Shown: positions 21,836 through 36,600 of the stretch, one piece after another
How positions within the stretch are numbered: position 1 is the first letter of the stretch
Layout: every line of letters starts with the position of its first letter
Origin: Polytrichum commune
Lineage: Eukaryota > Streptophyta > Polytrichopsida > Polytrichales > Polytrichaceae
Direction: 5' to 3'
DNA length: 64,000 nucleotides
Assembly: GCA_950295325.1 (NCBI GenBank)
Contig: OX485804.1
Coordinates: 7,318,001-7,382,000, forward strand
Notes under the pieces: generated by a model
Seen by the model: only the letters and a program-made list of their open reading frames with translations
Told to the model about the DNA's origin: nothing
The model's database searches: none
Made by a program: the position numbers and the translations under genes

Positions 21836-24634
21836 TGGGTGATGTGTTGGAATAGGGCATTATAAATAAGATCCGAAAGGTGTAGAGGTTTCAACCATTA
21901 ATTGTTAAATGTGAACATGGGATAGTAGAAGCAAAGAAATAGATAAACATCTCTTATTTGTTGTTGGTTGCTTCAAGCAATGACCCATGGGGAGTAAGCG
22001 TCACTTGCATGTGAGCTTAGATTCGACATGTGCATAGTTGCATGTAGTGTTATGCACAATGGTTCTCAAAATAGGCTCATCATTGCAAACACTTGAATGC
22101 TTGAAAATTGGAAGGTGGTTCTATGCACACATATAGGAGAGCAAGCTTCTTAAAAGGGATATCTCTTTTTGTAAGTTAATATTAGAGGAGATCACAAGTT
22201 GGGAATTTAGCCATGCGGTTGGGAAATAGTTACTTTTGTCATGATATGGTACCCTTGTGTTTTAATCCTTTTGCTGAATCTTTTGGCATGGGAAAGAACA
22301 ACCAGTGGTAGTGATAAAGTTTCAATAACGGAGTTGTAGGACATATAAGACCAAAATGTGGTTTCAATTACATTTAATTTTAAGGGTTTGAGTATAGAGT
22401 ATAAATTCTTTTATTGCATTCCTTCTACCCATAACATTTATAAAAAGCATAAATCGATGTGTGCACTTCATTGTGTGGCATTAAACTAATCAAGCTTCAA
22501 GTGCTGAAATGCCCACTATTGCATTAAAGTGGAAGTTAACCCTCGTAGGACATGCATTGGAGTCTCAACATATGGTCTCATGCACAAATTATTTGGGCTT
22601 CACCAAGTTCATAATCCATGGTTTATATATGTATGTGTTTTAAATCTTATTATATACATTGTCTTATGTCAAGGAGAGGAAAAAATATACTCATACTAGA
22701 CTTTGATGATCTATATACATTGTATGCATGTGTATCCAAAGGAACCCATGTTGCATATTTGAACTTAAATCTCTGATGATAACAAAGTGTTTAAGTTGAT
22801 TAAATAATGCACTTGAAGAATAAGATAATTTTAGAGAGGGTCACTTTCGACATTATTAGCTCAAAATGAAAGCATGTAAGGTAGATGAAGCTAATGTGGA
22901 CAACTCCAACCCTATGGAATGATCTAGTTGATGGATTTGAGCATCAGAAGCTTCATCAAGTTATCAATTGCGAATCGGGACCAAATAATTTGAAATCGTT
23001 GATATTGGAGTTAAGGGTGATGTGGTCTAGGCTTTGGAATCGAATATTCTTTGCTTCCCAATTTGGTGTATTAGGGGGGGCTTCCATTGGTCAATGTTGT
23101 GTAAATGGACGACATCACTAGCATATTCTACATGGGTGAATAATAGCTAATGTAAACCAAGGTTAATGCGAATATTAATTGTGTCGTGTCTCTAAAGTGA
23201 TCATGGGGGAAATAAAATGTTGTTGAACTGGCTTTTCATTGTAGAATACCCACAATACAAGTTGGCCAGCACCTCACAACCTCATGCCGCATCCTAATTT
23301 GGCCACCTCGCCCACAAAAATCAAGTGTGTTATAGCTTAGTGGACAACATTCTTAATTATGAAGGTTGGTGGGTATAATTTGATTTTTGCAAAGGTGACT
23401 AACCCAATAATCATCAAAGTGATAGCTAAATCAACATGTATTACTCATCATTGAATCAGAGTGACTATACTTCCTATTAAGAACCAAAGACATGTGTCTT
23501 GTCAAGGAAACTAACCAAATTTGCCTCATTTATCTTAGCTCAAATACATTTTATTTTTTTTGCTTCGAGAATTTCAATATGGATCTCTTGGACGCCTAAG
23601 AGTTAAACACATAACCGACCGGTAAATAAACATGCCCAAACCAATATGCCAGCACAATGAGTTGCTGAAACATATTATTTCTTCAAAAATACATTAATCC
23701 TCCACGTATAAAACAACAATATCCAAGTTAGCATGAAAATCTAAGACATCGTTGTGTTTAATGCCAAAGAGCTTGAAGCCTTTATGAGAGCTCAAAGAAG
23801 CAAGAGCACCTCTTTTACCACTTTCTTCACATCAAAGTTTGGAATGTCGGGTTAGTGCATGCAAAAAAGTCCAATAGTCCAAAAAGTGAAAGGATACAAT
23901 TGCGTTTTCTTTGGTTTCTCAATAAAGCGCTCATACTCTTAACACTTCATTAGCATTTTTATCTTGTCATCCTCCCAACATTCATCCCTACTCCACATAA
24001 TCCCCACACATGTCATCCCCTCTTTCTCTCATTAGTAGTTTCTATTTAATTTCTATATATTCGTGGGACTCCCAAAATTATTGATCAAATATGAAACAAG
24101 ACCCGCATATATATTGCTAAGCACATGCAAAGTTGTGGTTGGATTAACCTTGAAAATCACCTTCAACCTCCATTCAATTCCGTACATAAAACTCCTTGCG
24201 TTGGTTGGAGGTGAAAAGCATGCAAAGTGGCCTTTGGTCATAACAAACTTAACTAACTTCATTCTAACTAACTTAACACACGCCCCTTGTGATTGTCCCT
24301 TCATGTCTCACTCCCTTGCTTCTACTCAACAAATAGCCAACAACACCAACACCAACACCACAACAAATAGCCATGAACCTTCCTTCTTGTGTCGTCCATT
24401 CAAACACAATTTCACGAATCATATTATCCATATATTACCTACATCATGATTCAAAGACAAAGATATCACCGGCCAGAATGAATCAGAATCACCCTGATTT
24501 TGCGCGTTGTTTGTGCTCGTATGTGAGCCTGGGACAGGTTCATTGAGCCAACCACCACCACACACACACACACACACATTCAAGGGCGTGTGTGAGTATA
24601 AGTATATCGACTCCAAGAAACATTGAGGCCAACA
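21836..24634. other. Upstream flank of DRC10, no other gene seen
   Basis: AT-rich sequence without exon-like stretches. The last 600 bases have AAC/CCA-rich runs (24335-24365) and a CA microsatellite (about 24552-24580), and probably hold the DRC10 promoter and 5' UTR. The 128-codon frame at 24063-24449 looks like chance. Confidence 0.4.
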
Positions 24635-27600
24635 ATGATAGAGGTTGAAGATATCGTGCAACCTGTGGTTGTGAGGGGCACCAAGCAACATGGATCCACT
24701 AAGGAAGTCAAATTTGTGGATGTTAATGAATATTTCACTCCTTGTGAGTATTCAACTCAAGCGGAGCGAGATTTTTCGAGCAATGTGTCACTTCATGTTG
24801 GAGAACCCCCAATCATTTCGTGCCACTTACTCCTCCACCTCATCGATGATGCGGTTGACATATTGAGGTAAGTTGTGGATATATTGGTAACATATCAAGT
24901 CGGATCAAGTTTTCCTTTAAGAGTTTGAAGCACTTTGCATAAGATCGCTTGTGCAATTTCCACATTAGTTGTAACTAGCTAATTTCCTACTTACGGAAAC
25001 TTTGGAATGGGTGCATTCTATATAAACTTGAGCTGACACACTACAAGCCCGATCGCACAAGCGAAAATTCTCTTTGTTCATGTTTGTTCCTATGGGAGTC
25101 ATCGTTTATATTTATCTTTATATATATGTCCAACTACACAAGACCTACAAGCAAATAGGTATCATAACGATACAAAGGATAAGTAGTTACGAGTTTAGTA
25201 TCTTATTATTATTACATGTGTGCATGATTCTCAAGGTATGTGAGATTACATGTTTTTAGATATATTTGGTGTTTGGTATATAATGAAGAATTGAGTCGAA
25301 TTGTTTGGCAGGTCATTGACATATATATCACAAGGGAACTTGAGCACTTTGACAATGATGAAGGACGAGCTACATCCTGCAAGTACTTATTATGCTTTGG
25401 ATAGCCTTCAATAGCCTTGGGCATCAATAATATGAACCTATAGATTGTCAACATAGAACAATCTCACCAACCGAAGGCGTGTCATTTGGGAGGCACTTCT
25501 AAACAATGGCATGCTTAAATAAAACCTTGAAGAAACATAGGACGGCCCTTCGTATCGCTTAGTTTAGTATCCTAAGCACGTGTACACAATTCGGTGTTGG
25601 AGAATTGATTGCTCATAGGAGTAATACGGTAATGTGTTAACTAATAGCATGCCCACACTTATTAATAAGGGCAACTAGCAAACGAATCCTTTTAGCAGAG
25701 TCCACTTTTAACTCCAGTTTGGCCAGTGATAGCCACTGGATGTAACTAGTGTTGGTAGGAACCGTTCATTAGTGGCCAACACCAATAAGTCTAGGTGGGC
25801 TATAAGTTAACAAAGCTTCAACTATGGGTCTCATCACTTAGCTTCCCGTGGGATGCCCTCAATCTGGGGTGTTAGTGTGCTACCTCTCTCTCTCAGAATT
25901 AAAAATAAATACAAATTGACACGTGTTGTACCTACATTGGTCAAGAACATGCACAATCCAACGTGTAAAATTGGTGTTTCATGGTGAATGAGAGATGTTT
26001 TCTCTCGTCAAAGAGTGTAGTACTATCATTAAGCACTAGTGTTTGATTTATTTTTTTGGGTTAAAAAATGCAGGACTTCTATGACATTTTACGGTGGCAT
26101 GCCGACCACCTCCATGCATGGCAAGCGGCTGATGCGGACGAATTCAAAAGATGTCGACGCGAGTTGATAAACTCCACCAAGGCTCTTTGCTTCTACTTCT
26201 TACAAGTAAACTTGACTTGCGGCCCCAAAAACTAACGACTTTGGTACTTAGAATCTCACGCGGTGGAGCTTTAGGTTATTTACTATGTTGCTTACCATAG
26301 CTCTCTAGCAGCTTGGGCAGAAAATAATGAATCTTAAAGGTGCCTAAATTTATGGGAAATTCATTTCGTTGAGTATCCAAAAAAGAAAGAAACAACATTC
26401 AAAGAGTGCCTAAAATCACAATAATGCAAGTGACATTCACCTGGTTAATCCTAGGCAGATAGATAGATAGAAACTCCAGTCCCTTTTGAGGGACTGGCGT
26501 GAATAAAGTGTCCGTTCATAATGCCAAAGACCCGATGCCCACAGGAGTTAATCCTAGGCACAATAGATAGAATTAGAAAAACCATCCATGAATTATAAAG
26601 ACGACTTGAATGAATGTCTTACTTGTTTTAGATTACTTTTTGAATATGCCCAGTTTCACGATATCATTTTATGGGCTACCTAACTTACTTGCGCGTTTCA
26701 GTTCATTATTAAGCAGAAAGGTGCCCAAGCTGCTGGAGAGCTACGGTAATTACTTGAACATGTTACTTTCCATTCTTAAAATGTTTGCAACTCCCAACAT
26801 TGCACAGAGCAAGGAGTTTGCACAAAATGAGTTGGAAGCCTTGCATTGCATATCCGAACCATCAATCGTCCTTTTGATCGAGGCGTTTCTAAAGGTAAAA
26901 CACCAACTTTCTTTTACTACTAGAGGATTTGCATCTACAAAATGCATTAATCATCAACATGGTTTATCTCAACGGTTATTGTTTTAATACATGGGACCCC
27001 GAATTAAAGTTGGGTAAATGCTGGAATCTGTAAGGGTTTTTCACTTTGAATGTGAATTTCAATTTCAATTTCAATCATTCATGACAGTGCTTGTGGACTT
27101 ATTCATAAGAAGTGTCCTTTGAAAACGTTACCACGGTGACATTAAAAAGCTCCCATATGACACTAAATACACTATTTAGTGTCGGTGATTTGTGGTTTTA
27201 CATCCTAAGACAGACCGAGCCCTTCTTACATGCCTATATGCTTATAACCATGAAATGAATTCCGGAAAGTAACAAGACTACATTATTTGTTCCAGCTTAG
27301 GAGAGTGGCTCTCAAACGGTTTTCAACCACGATAGAGGAACAAGAATTGATCGATGGGTATCACAAAGATGTCAACTTCCGGCACAAAACGGTATGCAAT
27401 TTGGGTTATTGTATGACTGACAATTGTAGATGTTGGACGAGTCTACGAGCATATGCATCCTGGACAATTGACATGTGTCACTAACTGCGTCACTAGAAAA
27501 ATTGTATATCTAACACAATGGTGGATTTGCATATTTCTTTCAATGATTCAGGTCGATTGTCCTAGGACTCGTATACGAGTGGTGGTAGTACTTAAATGAT

Positions 27601-30600
27601 TGGTGCAATATTAGTAGTATTAGCATCGACCATGTCATTGTGGAGTCGTGGTATCTTGATATACAATGAATGTTCGTGATTCTAGTGTTAACACCGCTCA
27701 ATGTTGAATGTTGATGCACATGTTGGAGATTTTGTCATTTTTTGGTAAAGGATTTATCTTTGCATTGCATCAATTTGTTTGCTAGTGTATTTGGAGATGC
27801 ATAGTGCTATGAATGTTTATTATTTTGTTGTTCTTTCATGAAAGACATTGTGTGCTTGGTTAAGAATATGTATACACAAATACAAGTATGTTTGTTGCGT
27901 TGTGCAACTAGAAAAAAAAATAAAGATCTTTTTGTTTGAGTTAGGTCTGACATAAATTGATCAAATTATCAACAATGTGGCCATACATTACATTATTTGA
28001 TGTGCTTAAATTGAATTTGGCCGAACACCAATTTATTTTGATAGTTGGGTGTTGAAAATGGCATGGAGAGCATTGATATTGTAGGTTAATAGCTGGTATG
28101 GTGTACTTGCGTCAAATGACCGATCAATGTACCAATTTTTTTATAATATGAAAAAAATATTAGTTTAAAAATATCTTGAAGTCTATCATTTCCAGCTTGT
28201 TCACCAATACCCACTGTTGGGTAATAGGTGTTCATGATGCACTATGATTCAATGGTAAGATTTAGGAGGACATCCTCCCCTTTATACAAGAACAGTGGAA
28301 GGAGTGTGGAGTAGTATCAACGATCCACGTGGGATATGTAAATTTGAGATGAAACCCATGTAGTTCTCTTGTAGGCATTATTTCATATCTTTTGGAATAC
28401 GACTTCAATTCACAAAATTATTGTCGGAGGTCGTATTTTGTTTGTTTACCTAAGTTTTCTTAGTTGAACACAACCACAAAGAAAATAAGTAAAACCTTTG
28501 CGCAATCAAGTTCCAAGAATTTGTTCTTGGCACATTATTTCTTCTTCAAACCTCCCACACCTCTTGAAAAGCTTGTTGAAATTTGTCATATTTTTTTCAT
28601 AACAAACTTCAGATCGCAAGATTCTTGTTGGAGGTGGGACGAAGTTTGATTTTCTAGGTACCCTTAGAAACCCAAAATAAGTTAATGTTCTATGCGGAAT
28701 TGATGTCCAAAAATCTGCTAAGGACCTAGATTAAGTTCTACATAAGTCTTGTAATTTCATGCTAACTCATATTCTTTGTGGGAACTCTGGATAAACTTGA
28801 GTACAATGTGAACCCCTTTTTCTAATTAACTTCCTAAAGTTAATTACCATCAAACATCCACATGATCTTGTGTTGAAAGGGGAAGGGGGGGTCTTTTCTC
28901 CATATTTTGGCAATTATGTTAAATATTTGAAAATAATCTCAACAAAATATTCTTATATTTTCATAGTGAAAATAGAAGATAATATGGCCTTTTGCACGGT
29001 CTCTTCTCCTTTATGCTATATATGGCTTTTTGAATATGACTTTGGGTTCCTCTTTGTCGTGGCTCTCAGAAATCCAACATCATAGTTTCTCAATGGCCCT
29101 TGGTCACATGTGGGAAACAAGCCTTGAATTAAATATTGTTTTGTACATGTATTCTAACCAAACTTAGCTAATGTTTATAAATTGTGGGTTTTTTAATTCC
29201 TCCTTACATGTCTTACTTCTATGCCTATCAAAGTCTAGAACATTATAAGATTTGAATCATTATCTTAGACACGTGGTTCTTGAAGATTTGTATTTATTTG
29301 TTTGTTGTTTTTATTTTTAGTCTTAAGCAACAAGTGAAGTTTTTTTTTGGGAAGCCGATCCAAAATCATGTTTTATCTTTGTTACTACAAGACAAGGGCA
29401 GTCTTAAATTACATGTGTTAAATGACAATAATCTCTTGGGATGTGCCTCCAAGACCGTCTAAGTGTCGTTTGGATCTAAACGACACAAATGGTTGTCTTA
29501 TAGGACATGCCCCAATTTACAAGTGTCGTTCGGACATTGATGTTTAGCCTCCCCCCCCCCCCCCAATCTCCATTGAGTAAAGTGTGCGGTAATTATCAAG
29601 CTCAAATGTAAACTTAGCCCACTATGATTTTGGAGACAAGGAAAAACGATGTATGTTGTTGATAGATTCATCATCAATTGCTCCTTCGAAAAATATCCCT
29701 CCTTGAAACAATTTCATTCTTTTGACGAAGATTTTCAATCGAGGAATTAAGTTGAAATTAAGGTTCAAAGACAGTTGAGTGTGTGAAGCATTCCAACTTA
29801 CCATTCTAAGTAAATCTAAAGGTTTGAGCTTATTTTTATTTTTTAACACATAATCACATTCTTTGCATCTTTCAAAATATTTTTATGTGTAAGTTACTTT
29901 TGACCATGGGACGCTATTTCATTATTTAAAACGTGCTTTTGAATCGTTTGTGAACCTTTGCAATCAAACTCTTTTACATCAACTTGTGCTATGTTGAGAT
30001 GTTAAATCATGCTTTCAATCATATGCATGCCATATGTAAGTGATTTTTGGCAACTTTTATCTAATGTAAAGAGCATGTGAGTGTTGAAAGTCTGTCAGCT
30101 TGAATTACCATAGATTTTGATAAAAAAAATACCCTCGATCATCAAGGGTTCATCTTCTAGAGTAATTTCATGAGAATCATTTAGGGTTTAACTATTAAAG
30201 TGATGGAGATGTGTAGGCCATGGAAGCAAATGCAACGGTTTCCGAAACGTTAGAGGAACAAAGGAATAAACGTATGGAAGAGATCGCTTGCTTTGAGGAA
30301 GAAGAACGCATCATTCTTCGTAAGACTTATCATTATGTCTTTAGAAGTAGCTATTTCATTTCAAGGTAGTGTGAATTTATGTCACCCCTAATTGTTGAGT
30401 TTTGGAGTGCGTAATCTTGTTTGAAGTCTAGTTTCTTGTTTTCTCATATGTTTATATCCATCTATTATGTTGTAAAGGACATACTAATCATGTAGAAAGA
30501 TCTTAATTGTTAACACCTACATTTAGTCCACACTATGGGATATTGCCTTTGTGAATTTGCAATATTCATGGTAGTCAAGACAACTTAGTCGATCCTCTCC

Positions 30601-33600
30601 TTATCTAAGGTAAGTGGACTTGATCACTCATCTTAAACATACACCTATGCTTGACTATAGTGTAGTTAGGTGTGGATTTAGTTTTAAATACAAAAAATGT
30701 TAACAAGAAATCAACCTACATTCTTAAATAAGTTGATATAGGCTCAATAATTCATTTAATTGAGGGACCTATATGATCGCTTGATGAGAAAGAGAATAGT
30801 CACACAACTTCATGGATGGCAATTTTGAAAGTGAGTTTCACATCTTCCATCTTGCAATATGAATTGAATGTTGACAATTGAGATATAAATACCTAAAAAT
30901 ACACTACATATGTTGAAGAAGGTGGTGGTATCAAGGTGACATCAACTTCCACTTCTGCTTCTCAATAGAAACGCACCATGACTGACTAGCTCACCCGAAC
31001 CCCTTGATATGAACGATTTTCAAATGACTCGTTGACTTAACGCATAGCATCATTCAATCTTCACATGGACTTTTGTCACCTAGGGAATATCTAATGAATC
31101 ATTCCCATATAATTCCTACAAGATGCTATTACACCTCAAGATTCAACAATGAGAATTGATATGCAAGGTATCTCTGGGATTTTTTTGTAAAGGAGAGAGG
31201 ACCTATAAGACTGATCAAAGGAATAGTATGTGAACCTTGCATTGTTGGCATGCTATAACACTAACCTTGTGTGGATCTTTCGCTACGGGATTTTGGTCTT
31301 GTTGATGTGAGAGTATGTGTTTTTACGAATGGTGAAGAGGTTGGTGAATCATCAAGGGATCAATCGGAACGTGAATGCAAACAACTTGAGGACGAGTTCG
31401 CCGTCCTTGAAGCTCAAGAGCTCGATACATTCAACATGGAGGTGAGTGGCCTCTCATGGTTTGTGAGGAGAACAAGAGTAATTTTTTCAAGAGACCAAGC
31501 ATATTAATCAAGGCGTGTGTTATTTGATGTTACATGAAATATACATAAGAATCTATGCATACAATACTTTTGAGTGTTTGTGGGAGGTGACCCTTCCACA
31601 TGAACAATGCCCATTCCTCACCATTCATTGTCTATACCAAAGGGTGAACTCTTTATCATCTTAACGTATGCTTGTCTAAGGGGTCTAATATGACCATATC
31701 CATGCACAAAACTTGTATACGAGTTACATATTTTCATTTTTAGTCAATCATGTCAACATTGACCCCATCTCAAATTCACTCATTCTTCTAGTGCCCTTTT
31801 CAAATAAGATGAATACCTTGATGATATTGGAGATTTCAGTTAAAACACATAGTTAGGTGTCCTTGGATGCAAATACGTACTTAGTATTTTGATCATTAGT
31901 GCCACACGTGTGATGTGAGTGGATTGCTATTTGTTTGTTAACATGAGATAATGTACAAAACAAAGCACAAAACCCAAAAGTATTGGAAATGTGATTTTTA
32001 GAGTCAATGAGAATTGTAGAAATTTTGTATTGAGTTGTATACTTAAACCCCCTTGGTTAAGGGTTAATCATGATTCATGTATGTATTATGAGTTTGTGAT
32101 TTAGCAACAATGTGATTGGGTGCAGTATTTGCCACTTGAGGAGGAAAATGAGATCCTAAGAGAAGAACTTACAAAAGAGCAAGTAAACTTTTCAACCTCT
32201 ATACATGCGTATTATACCCAAGTATTTAGTAAAATAACTACAATCCATGCAACTAAATTTTGGAGATGGTAAAATTTATTGTAGAGATTACTAGAATATT
32301 TTTTATACCTATTGAATGCTATGACTTAGAATGGGTCTACATTAGATCTCAAGCCTCCAAAATCAAGTGATCTTATCAGTCAAGAGTATTAAAATAAATG
32401 GACATTTGGAGTTTACATTAGAATCCAAGTCCCAACATATACAAATACCCAAGTGGTAATAATATGACATCATTTTCTCACCAATGGCATGATGCTCACA
32501 ACTCAACAAAAAAAGTAATACTCCCCTAGTGTGAGAATCAAAATTGGAACCAAAAGTAGGGTTTGTGAATTGACCTAGGGTGTATTCTATTGAACTTTGA
32601 TCTTTTGTACCAATTTGTGAGAATTGTTTGAGCATATTATCACAAATATTTTTTAATATCGGATATATGTATGTGAAATCAACTCTAAAGTAAAGATGTG
32701 GGTAGTTTGTTTACATTATCATTTTAGCATGTTATGAGAAGATTTATTGGTTGAATTTTTTGAAGTTTTCAAGTGTAAGCAATTAGTGAAATATTAATTG
32801 TTATTTCGTTGCATGGCAAAATGGATGAGGGACCTAGATATAGAATATTGGTGTGGAAGTGGAATACATAGACGCAAAATTTGAAGTTCGCATGCCTGTT
32901 CTAGATACAATTTACTTCTTACATTGATCTTGAATGTCATTTTTAAAGCATGTTTTTGTTTGGGGCGTTTCCTAAATTGCTAAATGTTGTTGACACTTGC
33001 AATGAACAACACCAATTGGCAACTAATCTTAATGACGTTCTTTGTCTAATAGATTACAAAACATTGTCCTCCTTCAAATCAAAACAAAAATCTTAATGGC
33101 ACTTCCACCTAGTTAGCCCTCCCAACATATAATAAGTTGCATGCGTAGTGTGTGTGTGTGTGGAGGGGGTGGGGGGAGAAGGGGGTTTGACACAATGTGG
33201 TGGGCAAGTGGCATTTGTTTCCTCCAAGAGTAAGTTTGCCAAGAGAATAATAATTTATTTGGTTTTCTGAAACATGGAGTACTTTTGGGCTCACACATCC
33301 AAAAGACACCCCTATGACATGAGGCAATATCACTTCATAAATATGTCCCATGTTTACATGAGACTAACATAGACAACACCTTCATTTAATTAACTTTCAT
33401 ATTTAGTAAACCTATATTTTGAGTGGTATGTGGTTTGGTGTGGCTCCAAGAATGGATACCAAAAAGACTTTATTCAAAAGAGATTGGATTGTATGCTCAA
33501 AAGAAATGTTAACTATTCTAAGCTCAATATTCAACATAATTGATGGGTGGGTGGGAGGACTTATGCAACCATATAATGAGCATATAAAATCAAGAAAACA

Positions 33601-36600
33601 ACATAGGTGCTTTTATTTGCACTGATGTGAATGAGATCATGTTGTACATGTTGACCATGTAGGCATATTTCCCACATTATGGAGGTGGGCTCCTTTAAAT
33701 AATAGTTTTAGGGGGGGGGGGGGGGGGGGAAGTCAGTTATGAGGTTTGGGGTGAATTAGGTGTGGGTGCTTGGTTGTTGTCGAGCTTTATTTTATCTAGG
33801 ACAAGGTATGTGAGCTATTTTATGGCTATTTGATGTATGTGTTCATGAGTTTTTGACTTCTCGAGGGGGTATTTTGAGTTCTTTTAGGGCTTCGAGTGAT
33901 AGTTTGTGTATGGGTCCTTGTACACATCTTGTGACAGTATTAAGAGGGTTAACATTCCGCTGCTATGTTGTAAGAAGATGATAGAAAATGAATATAAAAT
34001 GCTCATTGGAAATGTTCCACTCACTAGAAAATTCTCCTCCTTTTTTTCCATCTTCCTTTCATGAGCACAAGAATCTTCATAATTCATATTATTCATCTTT
34101 TGATAATGGATAATACAATTGTATGAGTTTTGCAAAATTTTGTATGAAAAAAGTAATCTCCATTTGGATTTGATGACCATCTTGTGGTACTCGTGTGTTT
34201 CATATCTTAGGAGAAGTAATATACTAAAAAAGAAAAAAAAAAGGAACCATTCAATCTCCACCCACCTTAGGTCTATGCCCAAGGGTGAAATACCATCTCC
34301 CATTAATTTTAAACCCGATTGTTGTCACATATCTCACTTTGAAATTGGACCTTAATGTAAGCCCACCCTAAACAGTACTCTAAGCCAACAAACGTACACA
34401 CTGACTCGGATCATAAGATGAGCTCATTAAAATTAGCATGACACCAACTCACATAACATTATTCAACAACAATAGAGATTTACATTATGTTTTGAGTGGG
34501 TCAATGAAGCTTGATAGTTGACTTTTGCTTAGCATTATAAGTTGAAATAATTTCAAATTGAATCTATAATATGTGATAGGCCACTCGGAAATAAGAGAGC
34601 ATAATTCTTTGTAAACTCATGGTCTCGTGGAACTATAGGACATTGTTGAATAATGTTACAAACCCACACATCCAAAACCTAGTGTAGATTTCCAAATTTT
34701 TAACGTTAGCCCATACTACATACAAAAAAATGATACGGTGGTCACTTTTCAATGTAAGTCGTATGTACGTAATCACATATGAATAAGCGTGGAGTTAAGA
34801 TATGTGGGTGTTACTTGGATACTTTTCTTAATCATACCCCTATATTTGGTTTGTTTACGGTTTGGTGAGGATGAAAAAACAAACACTGTAAAGAGAGATG
34901 TTCAAACGAGATCGGATTACGTCTTGAATTCTCGTTAACTGCTCCCCACTCAATAACGAGCACGATTGGGAAAACTTATGTACCCAATTAATAAATCAAC
35001 AAACAGTCACTCCCGATAACTGGAATCTAATAGGAAAATTTATGATTGTCAATCCAATTTTTGTTGATGCTTCATCAAAAATATGCTAATGCAACACGAG
35101 TTTCATCATGTAAATATAATCGGTAAAAGTTGGAGAACGTGAAAAACCGAATAACACCCCCACACACCTACCTTGATGCAGTTCAAGGACCGGGAGAAGG
35201 AGCTTCAACAACGTGGAAAGAACGGGCAAAGCCGAGAGGAGGTGGCCAACCTCATGTGGAGTTTTGACTACGATGCAAACGAGAAAACCGATGAACTCAA
35301 GGAATTGATCGTGAGTGCTTTCATATTTTGAGATTTCAAACTCCAATTTGTGTAATACAATCAAACTCCAAGTAATTCACGTGAGCCTAGAATGGACACC
35401 TCTTGTAATCGTGGGCAAAGTCTTCTACAATATAGTACATCTATTCATTTCAAATTGTAAGTCTAGGATAGTCGTACATCAATCGTTTTTACAAAGACTT
35501 ATATCCATTTTTAATCTTGTATACCTTACTTAGTAGGTACCCAACTTTCTCAAAATGCATATTTGATCTTTCATAATGAATTCTACAATACATGTGGACG
35601 ATAATCGTGGGTGGTTTTGGGTGTTACGGATCGGAGAATTTCATTGTGACATGACAACGTTAACTTAACATGTTATTCTTAGCATGTAACATCGTTTAGG
35701 GAATAATCCTCGTATTGCAAGTTTTCATGATACTTCTTGAAGTATAGCACTCGCGTAGAGAATTGTCCGGGGTTTAAAAGAAGATCCAACAATAAACATT
35801 GGTTAAACACCACAACATTATAATGTTTGAAGAGGTTGTATTGAGATAATAGTAGTAGAAAACTATGTCAAAAAGAATCGCAGCCAAAATCGGTATATTA
35901 CACCGTTACACGCCCCCAAATCTCTAAAATTTCAGTCGCTAAACCAAAAAAAACAAATATATGATTATTTAGCAAGTGCATATTAGACTCGTAAGAAGAA
36001 CTGCAACTGATTTCGGCTGCGATTTTTTGGGACGTAGTTTTCTACTAGTGTTAAAAATGGGAATGAATAGTGGGTTCTTAAGAGTGTCGCAATGTGAATT
36101 TGGATTGATCAACAAATGGTTGGGTGCGTGTATTGGTTGTTGCAGAAGCAAAATGCTGAAGTGGATGGATACTTGAAAAAGATGGAATTTCATTTCAAAG
36201 AAAAAGCACGATTGGTAAGCATACTACGAGGCCCAAAATGTCTTCGTTCTCTATGGTATTGGCTCATGTTACTAAATGCAAGCCTCTCAATGTGTGAGGT
36301 TTTTGAGTTTTTTGAGTTTGTGTTTAACTAATAGTGCGACACGTGCTCTTTTGTAGGCGGCGATTGTCGAAGAAGCAGAAAGGATCCGTGTTGAAAAAAT
36401 TTGTGTATGGACCTTGCCTTTGATAAAAGTTGGAATTACAAGCAAAATTGTTGTCTTAACCTATTTCACTAGAAACCTATCTCTACTTACTTCTACCATT
36501 ACTTCCTCAACATGAAAGACGCTCAATAAACCTATGCTTCAATTGTGGACCCTTTTTTTAAAACATCCCAAAAATATCAAGGGCTGCAAATTTTTGTAGA

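Noticed and set aside
24063-24449. 128-codon plus-strand frame upstream of DRC10
   Set aside because: No similarity or splice support, and an opposing 83-codon frame covers the same bases. Treated as promoter/UTR region.
27552-27600. Possible exon after DRC10 exon 5 (acceptor GATTCAG, VDCPRTRIRVVVV then stop)
   Set aside because: It would end the protein before the coiled coils, IQ motif and Lys-rich tail that continue the IQCD alignment.
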